Assembly (NCBI GenBank): GCA_027475525.1
Contig: JAMWFC010000117.1
Span: 3,334,183 to 3,398,182, forward strand
DNA: 64,000 nt
Origin: Macrolepiota albuminosa
Lineage: Eukaryota > Basidiomycota > Agaricomycetes > Agaricales > Agaricaceae
Direction of reading: 5' to 3'
Shown here: in pieces, positions 46,948-58,869 of the stretch
Numbering within the stretch: the stretch's first letter is position 1
Layout of the letters: every line of letters starts with the position of its first letter
Made by a program: the position numbers and the translations under genes
The notes under the pieces: model-generated
Told to the model about the DNA's origin: nothing
The model's input: only the letters and a program-made list of their open reading frames with translations
Database searches by the model: none

Positions 46948-47013
46948 GATAGCGAGAATGATGTGTGAGAAAAGCAAAGAAGCAGCGATGGTTTTGATTA
47001 AGTTTGGGGCTGG

Positions 47014-47024
47014 GGCCCATAACC
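47014..47024 (-). promoter_or_regulatory. Primer-binding site of the gag-only copia element
   Basis: GGTTATGGGCC on the minus strand immediately inside the 5' LTR, identical to the site in copia element 1. Confidence 0.75.
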
Positions 47025-47258
47025 TGTTGCGGGAATAGATGCAAGAGGCATGAGACTGCGCAAGGGAACACGAGAGAGACACAAGAGACCTTTTCAGGCC
47101 CACAGAGATGCACACAATGCGCCGAACACGAATGACCGTGAGCGAGTGTATTGGCTACAATAGTAATCTTCTACGGAACAGTGCGGAACTAAACTAGTGA
47201 TGTATGTACTTGTTGTAATCTGGGGGCGTCACGAGCTGACACCCCACTGACTTCAACA
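47025..47258 (-). repeat. 5' LTR of the gag-only copia element
   Basis: 234 bp, flanked on its outer side by ATTAC. It differs from its partner by about twelve transitions and two transversions. Confidence 0.9.
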
Positions 47259-48380
47259 ATTACTTCATGAATTTTGGAAAGAAGCCAGAACACCACTTAC
47301 TCAAAATTGCATATGTTGAAAGACTCTATGAGCTTTGTGAAGCAGAGTAAGTGTACTTAGAGATGCTTGGATCTCTAGTAGACTGACAGATATTCATTCT
47401 ACTCACAGGGAGAAATACTAATTAGCAAACCACCACTTTATTTATTCAACCCATATGACACATCAAAGGAGACTTCAGTATTATCAGCAACTCATAAACA
47501 GAAAACAGAACATGGGTATGCAGATGAATAACATGATCAACTTACTTGTAATATCATTCTTCTTGAGGAAAAGCATGAAATCACTAGAGACCAACATTTG
47601 ATGTTCTCCTTATTTGAATTTCTTGAGATTGCACAATATCTATCACAAAGAAACTATGAAAAGGCTCTTAACAAGCTACAACTTTTTGTCCAATAACTCT
47701 TTGAGTTACAGAAACTGGATCTCAGTTATACAGGTAATACTTTCTTTTATAGTATGTTACTTTATATTTAATTTTATTCTAGGCTATAAAATGTGCACTC
47801 ACTTAGCAAAGTCACTCCAGACACACTACCAGGCCATCTGCAATGCAGTCATGGCATATAACAAGGCTGCTTGTAAGCTTGATTCTCCTCCACAACCAAT
47901 GCTTGACTGGTAACTCTCATTATATGTTCTTAAAAGATTTTGCCATACTCAGAGACATAAATCATGACATCTGGGGGGGGGGCCCCTTGACCATGAATCA
48001 CCACCTGCATCACTAACCCTAGTGTGGCTACCAAGCGAATTGGCTGGTATGCCCTTTATTTCCTCCGCTTGGAGAAGCTGCATGGGTAGCAGAGGTGGGG
48101 CCCCCCCTAAATTATTCCTCCAAAGAACCTCGACGGAGAAGAACAGGACATAGAGCCAGTCAACTTCAGACACCAAGGAAAAGGACGATACATCCTCACT
48201 CACTCTCTCTAGATGAAAAACGAACTTTCTTGCACGCACCCACATGCAGAACATTCCAGAGGCCCACATGACAGGTATGAGATACAACGAGCCTCAGGGT
48301 AAATATACGGTATACAAAAAATCTCCTGCAACTTGAACAAAAAAGAGAACAGATTGCCGCTGCAACTGTCTCCCCTGCCC

Positions 48381-49781
48381 ATGACAAAGGTCAGCGATCA
48401 GCATAAACATGCACAATCCACCAGCCCACAAAAACAGAGAGGAGTCAAGAGTCACGATAGAAAAAGGAGACTTCTTGGTAGTCCTCAGCCAACATCAGAT
48501 ATGGATGAATCGGATGGAGAGCCAAAGAACCAGTCTTCCCCCAGGGCCCCGCCACCACCCAATCTGTCTGGAATGACGGTTTTAAACAAAGCAGATCAGG
48601 ATATGGACTTTGACGGCAACAAAACATTAATCGATACCCACGGTCTATCCTCCCCCCTAGTGGTTAGTCCTGGTAGAGAGTTGACTCCACAGCCCCCTCT
48701 GACGCCGGAGCAAAAGGAGAGGGCAGACCCCATCTGGATTATAAGACGTACCACTAATCGGCCCTCAGATGCAGAGAATGCAAACATGCTGGTGGCTGAA
48801 GAAAGTCCCCAACCCATCATCCCACCCCAACTTCCCAGCAGCCTATCCCATACTCTAACGCCAGTGGGAAGCTTCCCAGTCATCCATATCTCCACACCTC
48901 CCTGGTTCAACCTGCTGCTGGAACAATGAGAGCATTTTGACGCCTACCCAGAGCCCAAGCCCTGGGTCAGAGAATGGCAGGCAAGTAATACGGCAGACTT
49001 AATGACTATGAGCAAGAAAATCAAGGAGCTTATAAAGGAGATGATCGGCGAGAGAGCTAGACTCTCCACTCCCCAGCAGGAGAAAGACATCAACTCAATG
49101 TGCAGGAGCAACAACAGGTACAAACGGCCATATCATTTCTTGGTATCCAACATTTTGACAACGGCGTTCAACATATTGGCAACACATCTTATTGTATCAA
49201 CACCTATCATATTCATCTTCTTCCTTCCGTACCACCCTCCAACCCCTAGCTTCCTATGCACGATCAAAGGTTTCACTCTTAGCATACGATCTCAGGAGGC
49301 GATACAGAAATTGGAAAAGATGGCCACAGATATTGTAAGGTGAACTCTGACAAACAACGAGTCGACCGTAGCACTGCTCAGGAGTAAAATCATTGATGAT
49401 GAAACCTTGCAGCATGATCTAAGCCTGGCGTTCAAGGCTATATGGTCTCTAGTGGTCCGACTGGTGAAAGGGGAGGAGTCGGTAGATTGCTTGACCACTG
49501 GCAGGCCCAGAAAACCAATCTGGAACGTATTTTTTAAACAGCCCCCACCACTTACCTGGACGAACTATTTCGTACTCATACAACACATAAGAGAGACTAA
49601 GTTCATAGACATGGACTGTGGCAGCACAACACTCATAGATGAAAACTACCGACTCCACTGTTATCTCTGCAAGGCAGCTGACCACAACCCCACACACTGC
49701 GCTTACACATCACTGGAGGGTTGGTTCGGAAATAAAGTGGAAGGAAAGATTGAAGAAACAGTAGAATTTGCGTTGGAGTGA
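48381..49781 (+). pseudogene. LINE ORF1 (gag-like) with two in-frame TGA codons
   Basis: Continuous frame of 467 codons from ATG 48381 to TGA 49779. The N-terminal 180 residues are Pro/Ser-rich and disordered. The folded part has RPYHFLVSNILTTAFNIL and IFFLPYHPPTPSFLCTIKG, typical of basidiomycete LINE ORF1 proteins, then WNVFFKQPPPLTWTNYF and a zinc knuckle CYLCKAADHNPTHC near the end. TGA at 48927-48929 and 49341-49343 break it without frameshift. The role is RNA binding. Confidence 0.75.
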
Positions 49782-50063
49782 GAAGGTGCATCATAATGAC
49801 AAGAATAGAAATGAGCAACGTGCTGAGTCCTGGAGGAGGGGAAGCCGGATCCCTGGCCCCAGTACTGGCAGACAAGATCGTAACTAGTTACTTGTCGCTT
49901 ATACAATAACGCAACAATGAAACACATTTCTGAATATGAAGAAGATACTCATTGATAATCTCAATTGGTGAATGAGAGCCAAAACAGTCTAAGATGAATT
50001 TACTAGGTTTCCAAACAACAGGTAATCTTAGACTGACCCTCTAGCTGGGCTAGACAAGTCCAG

Positions 50064-53000
50064 GTGGCAGTCATGTTTACAGCAGGCAGTGCTGTGCAGC
50101 GATCCTGCTTCAGGGAAGGTAGCCTATACCTGAACATTGCCCAAAAACCACCACCTGTCACAATTAGAGAAGAACAACACACTAAGAGCATAAATATCGG
50201 CAATGGACAACTCCCCACCCAGGCAGGAGGGGACTACGGCCAAACCATCATCCATGACTCTGACGACGGCCTGGAAGGGATTGGCAATGGATCATGGCAT
50301 ACACAGCTTCTGATGATGAAGTTTCTCCCACAAACTCTTTTGGAAGAGGTACTGGAAGTGACAGAAGGAAACAATACTGTGACTCCAAAGAAGGGGAAGA
50401 GCAAGCATGGAGCACTAAGATTTGCTTCACTGAACATGAAAGGCGGCAACTCTATTTCCACAACAACAAAATGGCATGAAATGTGCCAATTGATAAGGGA
50501 AAAAAGGATTGATGTATTAGCATTGCAAGAGACACACATAAGTGGCAATCGGAGAGAGGAGATCGAAGACCTCTTCAAAAGACAAATGAGTGTAGTCATG
50601 AGTGATAACCTGGAACGACCAAATGCCATGGGAGTGGCATTCATTCTGGATAAAAGAACTACAAGGTGGAAAGAAGCCAGAACAAGAGAACTTATATCAG
50701 GAAGGGTGCTAATACTGGAAATGCCATGGTATGAAGACTGGGATATAAGCTGCATAAATGTATATGCACCAAATGAACCAAGCAAGAATGAAAGCTTCTG
50801 GTGATATGACGCTGTACCAGCAGTCAGGGACACAACATGCACCAGAAGTCAAAATAAACATTTAATCATAAGGCTGAAAACTGTAAGCCTCCTGGTAGCA
50901 GTCTCAACAAATTATATCTCCGAAAATACCCCAATAAATACACAGACAGTACAGAACAAAGGGCAGGGACCAGCTCAAGCTATTCACTCAACAATAATCC
51001 AACCACTGTAATGGGGAGGGGAAGCATGGGAGCTGGCAGAAGTGACGAAATGAGATCAAATTGTGATGATCTAGATCAAGATCAGATCTGACAATGCCCG
51101 ATTTGACATGACTGAAAGGGGAAAGGAAAAGAAGCATGGAGGGATGTCAAAAGAAGCATGGAATGCAGGGAAGCGCTAAAAGGGGAAAGAAGGATCTATG
51201 AATGGGATCGTGCTAAATGGAGCTGAAGCAAATGGGGAAGTGGCAATCAGAGACATCCAGAGGAATGGTGGAACTGGTGGCACCAAAACATGCCTCCCAA
51301 AAGGGAAATTGGACTATCAAATATGTTCTGGAGGCTGGGGAGTTGACAACAAAAGAGTCATGTGTAGATAGTGGTCTGTGCACCAGAAAAACAGTATAAA
51401 TAGCCCAAGTTTAGTAGAGAATAGACAGGCAATTGATAGACAAAGGCTCAGTGGTTCCCAGGGAGTGAATCATTTAAGCTAGAGTTTATTGAACACCTCT
51501 CATTGGAAGTCTATTGGTAGACAAAGGCTCGGTAGTTCCCAGAGAGTGAACTGCTTAGGCTGGAGTTTATTGAAAACCTTCTTCTGCCCATCAGGATATT
51601 TGATATTCTGTGAAGCACCCAATACATCAAGTTTTTATCATCAAGCACCAGTGTGGATTAGAGGTCACTTTCTAAGACTTCAAGAAAGCCCCAGAACTAT
51701 CAGTACTACTTGCAACCAAGTACTACACTGGCAAAAACTAAGATCGCATTGGAACGTAAGACCGATTTTATTGAAACCAAGCATAATGATGAGAGATATG
51801 AATGTAGTAGAAGAAGCAATAGATAGACTGTCAGCTCACACAGACCCAATAGGGGCCATGAGGGAATTAGCATGGCTAAAAGCACATCTCAGTGTTGTGG
51901 ATGAATGGAGATAAGAGAATCCGATGATGGTAGACTTCTCATACCAAATAGTAAACAAACCTATATAGTCAAGGATCAATAGAATATACCTCAGGGAGAA
52001 CCTTCTGAGCTACAGCTGGGACTGAAAGATAGAAAGATCCGGCATAAACACTGACCACTCACTAGTCACAATGACATTACTAAACCCTTGGCAACCATAT
52101 ATTGGAGATGGGAGGTATTCCATGCCAATAAGCCTAATAAAAGATACAAAACTCATGGATTGTATTGAAGCGCTGGGTATCGGGTACCAAAACTGACTTG
52201 AAGAGTGCGTAGACAACAAAACAGAACTGTTAAACCCGCAGCGCCTCCACACTACTTTCAAGAGAGAGATGTTAGAAATTATAAGAAACAGGTCGAAGGA
52301 GATTAAGTCTAATATACTACGTGAAATTGAAAACCTGAGAAAAGATCGTAGAACAACCCTGAACAGTCCAGATATTGATGAGGACTCAAAGAGGGAGGAA
52401 GCGGCAATACTGGATGAGAAAATAAAAGACTTAGAGATGCAGCATTTTGCGAGAGCAAGAGACACAGTGGCAATGTCATACCTTTTATATGGGGAAATGG
52501 TGTCAAAACCCTGGATCAACATGAACAAGGAACAAAAGGCAAGAAACAGCATTCCCGCACTATGCAAACTCAGTCCAAGAAATAACAAACTAGAAAGAAG
52601 ATCAGAAAAAATGGCTGAAATAGCGAGAATACACCATGAGCAGCTCCAGAAGAAAGATATACTAGCAAATCCGAGTGATCATAGAAGAAAAATGAGAAAA
52701 GTCCTGTCAAAAGTCAAGGTAAAGCTAAAAAATAAACAGAGGGACAACTTGAGTGCTTTGATTACTAAGGCCGAAGTAGAAGAAGCGATAAACAAGTTAC
52801 AAAATGGAAAGGCTGCTGGCCTTGATGGAATCATTCACGAAATATGGAAGGAACTTGTACTTCGATATGAAGAGGCCCAAAAGGACAAAAAGCCAGGGTT
52901 CAATGTAGCATGGGTGCTGGCAAGTGTATACCAGGACATATAAATATACGGAATAGAACAGGGAACAAATTTTGCTGAAGGGTGGATGTGCCCCTTGTAT

Positions 53001-55661
53001 AAGAAAGGGGATAAGATGGACATAGAAAATTACCATCCTATTACAGTACTAAAGACAGATTATAAAATAATAACTAAGGCCCTATCTATAAGGTTGGGTA
53101 AAGTAGCCCCAGATATCATCCACCGAGACCAAGCTGGCTTCATGCATGGGAGAAGAATCAAAGACCAAATTGAATTAGCCCGGATCGCAATAAAATGGTG
53201 TGAATTGACAGAAAAAAATGGAATGGTTGTATGCTTGGATCAGGAGAAAGTTTACGACAAGATTCTTTACCCGTTTCTGTGGAGAGCAATGAAAAAGTTT
53301 GATTCTCAGAAGAATTTATAAATACAGTAAAGGCACTGTATAGCAACGCATACATGAAAATCATTCTGAACGGCGAAGTAAGTGAAAAATACAGAGTTAC
53401 AAGAGGAGTACGGCAAGGGGACCCACTATCATGCCTCCTCTTTAACATTGCTATAGAATCCCTTGTGCAAATGCTGAGGTCCTCAAACCTTAAAGGAATA
53501 AATATAGGAGAGGGCATCGAGAGACTGATTGCAACACTCTTCACTGATGATACTACAGTCTACCTGGGCAAGGAGGACAGTTTCCACAATCTACAGAAGT
53601 TGTTGAAAGAATGGTGTGCTGCATCAGGAGCACGATTCAACATACCAAAAACAGTAATTGTTCCAGTTGGCTCAGAGGAACACAGAAACAAAATGATATG
53701 CTTGCAAAAGACAGCAAATACTAACCAAACCATATCCGGAGAAATTAAGATTGCGGGAGAAGGGGAGGCAACACACCTCCTGGGTGCCTTCATAGGTAAC
53801 AAGGTTGACAATGTAAGCATATGGACCCCGACAATAGAAGCCATAACAAGAGACCTAAAAAGATGGAATAAAGGAAGGCCAACATTAGAAGGCAGAAGAC
53901 TGATAATAAATATGGTCATAGGTGGACGTACCCAATACAGAACCAGAGTTCAGGGCATGCCTAAGCAGATAGAAAACCAACTAACAAAGATGATAAATGA
54001 ATTTCTATGGAATAGTGAGTCAAGACAAATAGTAGGGATAAACACCATGCGCTTGCCTATAGAGGAGGGTGGTAGAAAAGTGTTAGACCTGAAAATAAGG
54101 AACAAAGCAATAGAAATCATGAAGGCCCAGAGGTATCTAAAATTTGGCAAGGAACGCCCGAGGTGGGTGATAATGGCAGATAAGATCATCAATACAAAAA
54201 TTGCAGTGATGCAGAGACAAGATAAATGTGCCCTAGGAAGCTTCTTACTACAATCAATGAAAGTGGACGTGAGAAATAAGGAAGGCAGCCTACCAACACA
54301 ATTACAAAAGATGCTCCAGGCAATAAAAAAACCCAACATGACCTTTCATCCCCTCATTCTAACTAATAATCTTAAGGGACAGATGCCCGTCTGGTTCCAC
54401 ATTGGCCTTGCACAGGAAAAGTATATGCAAATAGATACAGCATCTATGATTTGTATGAGGAGAACACATAAGATACACACGGTAGATGATATGGTAGACC
54501 TGGGCAAAGCCCTAGGCTTTGAGACATCTAGTAACCACAAAGCCAGGAAAAATTGCACATGTTCAGTATGTAAAGATATGAGAAGTAAAGGGTGTGGAAA
54601 CCCACACAAATGTAGCAAGATAGCGCGAGCCTATGTAGCAAAATTAGGAGAAAAATGGAACTCAAATGCCCTGGAGATAATCAGGAAGATCACAGAGGAG
54701 AAAGAGCTTGCACAAGAGGACAGATTAATAATTGAACCAGACTTTATCACAAGAAGGTCTCTTGGAGAGGGATTCAGGGTCTTTGCGGAGTCGGAGCAAA
54801 TGTCCACTGAACAATCTATGTACACAAGGGCCCCACAATCTCCACTAGATATAAGGACAATATACACGGATGGCTTGTATATAAAAAACAACAAAGGGAT
54901 ACAAGCAGTGGGAGCTGGAGTGTGGTTTGGTACTGGCGACCCAAGAAACCAAGCAATCCGTCTGCCAGAGAGTGTGTCACAAACAAACAACACAGGAGAA
55001 TTGGTAGCCATACTAGTGGCAGCGCAAACTGCCCAACAAGACCAAGTGATCCTGATAAAAAGCGATTTGCAAATTACAATAAATAGCCTAACCAAACATC
55101 TAGAGAAAAGAGAAGATGAGGGCTGGATAGGAACAGCAAATAAAGAAATTCTTAAGATGATAGTTGCAACTATCTGGAAGAGAGATGGAATTACATTGCT
55201 AGAGAAAGTAAAAGGTCATGCCAGAATTGAAGGGAATGAGGAGGCAGACAGACTTGCAAATGAAGGTGCACGTAAGACAACCCCAGACAAAATAAAACTG
55301 GTTATACCACAGGGATACAATCTCTCAGATACAAAACTAGTGAAGTTAACGCAAGCAACCGCATATAGGGGGATAATAGAGAGAGCGCCCAAACCGCATA
55401 GAAAAGGCACAACAGCACATCTAGACATGATGTGTTGGGCAGCAAAAGAGAGACTAGGTGATTTCCCTACTAACAAGCAAATTTGGATGTCCCTAAGAGA
55501 TAAAGACCTAACACACCAAACTAGGAATTTCCTGTGGCGAGCGATGCATAACTCCTATAAAGTAAGAAGATATTGGGAGAATATAAAGGATTACGAAGAC
55601 AGAGCAGTATGCCTGCAGTGCAAAATAATGGAAACAATTGAGCACATCCTTACAGAGTGCA
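50064..55661 (+). pseudogene. LINE ORF2: endonuclease, reverse transcriptase, RNase H (interrupted)
   Basis: APE-type endonuclease: LRFASLNMKGG, DVLALQETHI, CINVYAPNEPS, then after an insertion NVVEEAIDRLSAHTDPIGAM, SRINRIYL (expected Asp changed to Asn) and NTDHSLVTM. RT: GKAAGLDGIIHEIWK, CPLYKKGDKMDIENYHPIT, DQAGFMHGRRIKDQ, CLDQEKVYD (motif A), RGVRQGDPLSCLLFNIA (motif B) and TLFTDDTTVYL (motif C, Ala of FADD changed). Then a Cys cluster CTCSVCKDM and RNase H with IYTDG, NTGELVAI, IKSDLQI and NEEADRLANEG, all four acidic residues present. Breaks: TGA after 50801, TAA at 52941, and a frameshift near 53300. Confidence 0.85.
50840..51740. mobile_element. Foreign insertion inside the LINE endonuclease, possible solo LTR
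   Basis: Endonuclease homology stops after NEPSKNESFW (50804) and resumes near 51780. The sequence between is not LINE-like. It contains CAGTATAAATAGCCC (about 51392), which looks like a core promoter with a TATA box, and two diverged copies of TAGACAAAGGCTC (81 bp apart). The type is guessed from size and promoter; exact ends and a target duplication were not found. Confidence 0.4.
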
Positions 55662-56378
55662 TGTCACGACCCCTTCCCTCCGGGCCCACCCTGGGACACC
55701 CCCGGAACACCCTCCGGGACCCTCCCTCCAACCCCACAGGACACGCCCCGCCATCACGACCGCCGGCACCGCCATCACGCGCATCAAGGACCGCCATCAG
55801 CCGCCACCAGCGCCTCAACGATCCCATCACGCATCACGCATCACGGCTCCATCCGCGCCAATTGATCGCGCGGCCCACACGCGCGATCCCGGTGTGCAGC
55901 CCCTGCCGCTACTCAATGACCCCGGAACCCATCCCAGACATCCCGGAACCCCGAGACCCGGCCCCGTAGTACTTATAGCATAGCTCCCGTTGTATTCGCT
56001 AGTCTTGATATTGCATACACTGTTACTTTGGATATTGCGTGCCCTCTGCTTGACTGGTACGCCTTGTTTGGTACGCTTCGACTGGCACGCCTTAGTATTC
56101 GCGTGCTCTAAGTTTTGGTACGCACTTCGCGACTCTTGATTTACTAACTTGGTCTCGTCTTAGAACCTCCGGTTCACGACTCGACCCCCTCTAACTCTCA
56201 GCCACCCCCAACCCAAAACTCCCGGACTCTAGTCCCCTCTCCCGGGATTACCCCTGTCCTCGTCTTGAACCCCGGAGTCCTAGCCCCGGAGTTCCAGACA
56301 CCCGAGTATTCGTAGGTCAAGTCCGCATCGTAAGGGCGTTGCTTTCCCAGAAGGCCCCCGACTCAGCGGAACCTGACA
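55662..56378 (+). repeat. 5' LTR of gypsy element C
   Basis: Starts TGTCACGACCCC directly after the LINE zinc region. The right border at GAACCTGACA is set by the inverted ends TGTCA...TGACA and lies 33 bases before the gag ATG. No classic TGG primer-binding site was seen, so the border is tentative. Confidence 0.65.
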
Positions 56379-56705
56379 TAATATCAAGACTCTCTCCTTA
56401 CACCGTTCTTGATGGCTACGTATACTCACACTTACTACCCCACCGGGTACCAGACCGACCCTTACGGACGCCCGGTACCCGATCACTACTCCGCGCAGAC
56501 CCCCCGCCCCGTCTATCCACCTCTCCCGTACGAACCTCCATATCTCCACCGCCACTGGGCCCCCGACCCGTCCCTCTACGACCTGGGGCCCTCAGCCAGC
56601 TGGGCCCCTCCGCCCAATTTAGCCATGGCATGACCCGTGGAGGTCCCCTCGTACCGGAGCATCCCCGGGGGCCTGCCGGAGACCCCACCTGTACCCAGCG
56701 GACCT

Positions 56706-56859
56706 CGCCCGATTCCCCCCAGCGAGGGCCCCTTTGCACCCACCCCCTACTACGGTTACCAGCGCCCTGTCCCCCAACCCCGCGCCCGATTCCCCCCAGC
56801 GAGGGCCCCTTTGCACCCACCCCCTACTACGGTTACCAGCGCCCTGTCCCCCAACCCCG
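56706..56859. repeat. Perfect 77-bp tandem duplication in gag of gypsy C
   Basis: Copies 56706-56782 and 56783-56859. It switches gag from one frame to the next. Confidence 0.95.
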
Positions 56860-57551
56860 AGAACCCTGAGGGCCTCCCTACCCCAACTACCCCCCTCGTC
56901 ATTATCCGGCCGCCGCTCCACCCGCTCGAACCCCTCCCTCGCCAATGGGACGACGACGCCTCGAGGAGTATGAACGGCAACGGGACGAGGTACTCCGCTC
57001 CCTCAGGATCTCGCCAGAGAACTTCGCGCAACGGACAAGGACGCTGCTCGTGGAATTCGGACACGACGACTTCGAAGGCACTCCGGAGAAATGGGCTCAC
57101 TGCCTGGTCAAATTTGGGGATCGCCTCACACAGGGAGAACTCCCGGAGCAAACCATGGTAAAGTATAGGCGCAATACAATCCTCCAGGAAGAATTACAGC
57201 AGCTGCTCAACGAAGTCCATGCGTCCCCCTCCCCTCAGCCCCTCAACGACCCCGCGGACCCAGGTCGCTCGATTCACATTCGACGGGAACCCCCGGAACC
57301 GGCCCCAGCAGTCCCAGCAGCCCCCACGGTCCCCACTCCGGAGCAACGACAACGGGAAGAACGGCAGAACGCCTTAGCCATATTACGGTCCCTCAACCCA
57401 ACTGGAGGCCTTTTCGACCAACCCGCTGCCCGCACGGTAGGCTTGTCAACTCGTCGCAGGGCTAATTCCGTTCCTAGTACCTTCGAGACCTGGGGGCAGC
57501 CCCAGAGACCCCTGGAACCCCTCCCGCAAATGGACAACGCTCGACCCCCGC

Positions 57552-57705
57552 CCCCGACGAACCCCGGTAGAGCCCGGGTGGACACCCCTAGTACGGACGA
57601 CACGCTATGCTACATTGACGAGCTCACGCCCCGACGAACCCCGGTAGAGCCCGGGTGGACACCCCTAGTACGGACGACACGCTATGCTACATTGACGAGC
57701 TCACG
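57552..57705. repeat. Perfect 77-bp tandem duplication in gag of gypsy C
   Basis: Copies 57552-57628 and 57629-57705, doubling the TPSTDDTLCYIDEL segment and shifting the frame. Confidence 0.95.
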
Positions 57706-58715
57706 TGCGACAACAACGAACAACGTCCCGTGCCCGTGCCCGCCCCGACACCAGCACCACCCCCCACGTCCGCCCCGGCCCTTCCAGAACGCAACTTCCG
57801 CCGCGATCCGCCACCCCACTTCGACCTAGGGAACCCCCCGCGACCCCTGATGCAAGCCCGACCCTCCCAGATTGAACGTCCCCCGCGCAACCCAGCACCC
57901 GACCCAGCACCTAATCCCCCCCGCCTGACCCGACACCGCCGAACCCTCCCCAACCGCCTCCGCCACCCCCAGCTGAACCTCGAGGACGACCCCCAGGCCC
58001 TCCACCTCCGCCACTCCCGGCGTGGAGACCCGGCCCCCCTCCTGGCAGGAACGAACCCCCTTGGGACAACGGGCCTCCCGGGCGTGGACCCCCAGGTGAG
58101 CCACCCGGAGGAGGACCTCCCGGCGGGTGGGGCCCCGCCCTTGGTGCTTTTCCTCCTCAAGGAGGGGGGGGTAATCATTACTACTACTATTACAATGCTG
58201 GCCCTCCCCCCCGCAACGCTGCCCGACCGGACGACACTCGCGACGCCCTCGCCCGCGAAGGACGATTGGACATCCAAAAGCCCGACGCTTTCACGGGCCG
58301 GGACCCCCGAAAATGGCGTACCTTCCTCACTCAGTGTCTCAATACGTTTCAGGCAAAGCCGCTCACGTTTCAGGTTGACAGCTCCCAGGTGGCCTTTGCC
58401 GCGTCGTACCTCCAGGGGATCGCCTTCGATCACTACACGGCCCTCATCCAGTTCGACCCCAACAACCCGGCACTCGCTCGCTGGCAAGTCTTCGTCGACG
58501 AGTTCTCTGGGAAATTCGGGATATACGACACCATGGCCGAGGCCGAGGACAACCTCTTCAATCTCCAGATGCACTCGGAAGAATGTTTCACCACCTTTAT
58601 CATACGTTTTGAGAAGGAAGCTTACAAAACAGGTTGGAACTACAGCGCCCTCCGGTACGCCCTCCGCCGCGCCCTGCCACAACGCATCAAGGACGTCCTC
58701 CGACTCGCCCCGAAA

Positions 58716-58869
58716 CAACCCTCCTACGACGGATACAAGGCCCTCGTCATGCAGATCGACCAACGCTACTGGGAAGACCGCAGCAAGTATTCCAACCCTC
58801 CTACGACGGATACAAGGCCCTCGTCATGCAGATCGACCAACGCTACTGGGAAGACCGCAGCAAGTATTC
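58716..58869. repeat. Perfect 77-bp tandem duplication in the capsid region of gypsy C
   Basis: Copies 58716-58792 and 58793-58869, doubling the DGYKALVMQIDQRYW segment in different frames. Confidence 0.95.

Larger units (their letters stand above)
45502..47258 (-). mobile_element. Small copia-type element with gag only (TR-GAG-like)
   Basis: LTRs 45502-45757 and 47025-47258 (TGTTGCGGG...ACTTCAACA) with a perfect 5-bp target duplication ATTAC (45497-45501 and 47259-47263). Total 1,757 bp, or about 1,603 bp if the two 77-bp duplications inside are artefacts. The only coding region is gag. No protease, integrase or RT remains, so it must depend on another element. Copia-type primer-binding site GGTTATGGGCC directly follows the 5' LTR. 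Confidence 0.88.
44960..47972 (+). pseudogene. KDZ-type transposase relic, interrupted by a copia element and cut by a LINE
   Basis: Plus-strand pieces match the Kyakuja-Dileera-Zisupton transposases of Agaricomycetes: LLEVLPPGFLTAYDIGC, CVNAFYGYSHNFLCQ, IIEGMGLKDPETLKHVFSSS, NQLASI, FIDLFFQQWDNEKYENLGKM, NYIQALCIIKNDKPELE. After the copia element it goes on with FMNFGKKPEHHLLKIAYVERL and, past an intron, YKMCTHLAKSLQTHYQAICNAV, then HYMFLKDFAILRDINHDI, where the LINE begins. Frameshifts, a short deletion before CVNAF and several stops make it inactive. The D-D-E residues cannot be fixed by eye. KDZ elements are cut-and-paste DNA transposons; no terminal inverted repeats were found here. Confidence 0.78.
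47973..55661 (+). mobile_element. LINE-type retrotransposon (Tad-like), 3' end replaced by gypsy C
   Basis: The left end is a G-run and GGCCCC inside the KDZ relic, typical of a LINE 5' end. ORF1 (48381-49781) is followed by ORF2 with endonuclease, RT, Cys cluster and RNase H, ending at 55661 where the LTR of gypsy C starts. ORF2 stops in a CxxC zinc region (CLQCKIMETIEHILTEC), so only the last part and the 3' UTR are lost. A foreign insertion splits the endonuclease (about 50.8-51.75 kb). Related elements in Agaricomycetes have the same order; the exact clade needs a tree. Confidence 0.85.

Noticed and set aside
53354..55969. An 871-codon open frame that seems to encode one large protein
   Set aside because: Its last roughly 100 codons are gypsy C LTR sequence in a chance open frame; only the part to 55661 is LINE ORF2.
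57687..58763. A long minus-strand open frame opposite gag of gypsy C
   Set aside because: GC-rich coding sequence often leaves the antisense strand open; the Arg/Gly-rich product shows no domain.
56706..58869. Tandem repeats in gag taken as natural protein repeats
   Set aside because: Same 77-bp period as in unrelated sequences, perfect identity and frame-breaking length.
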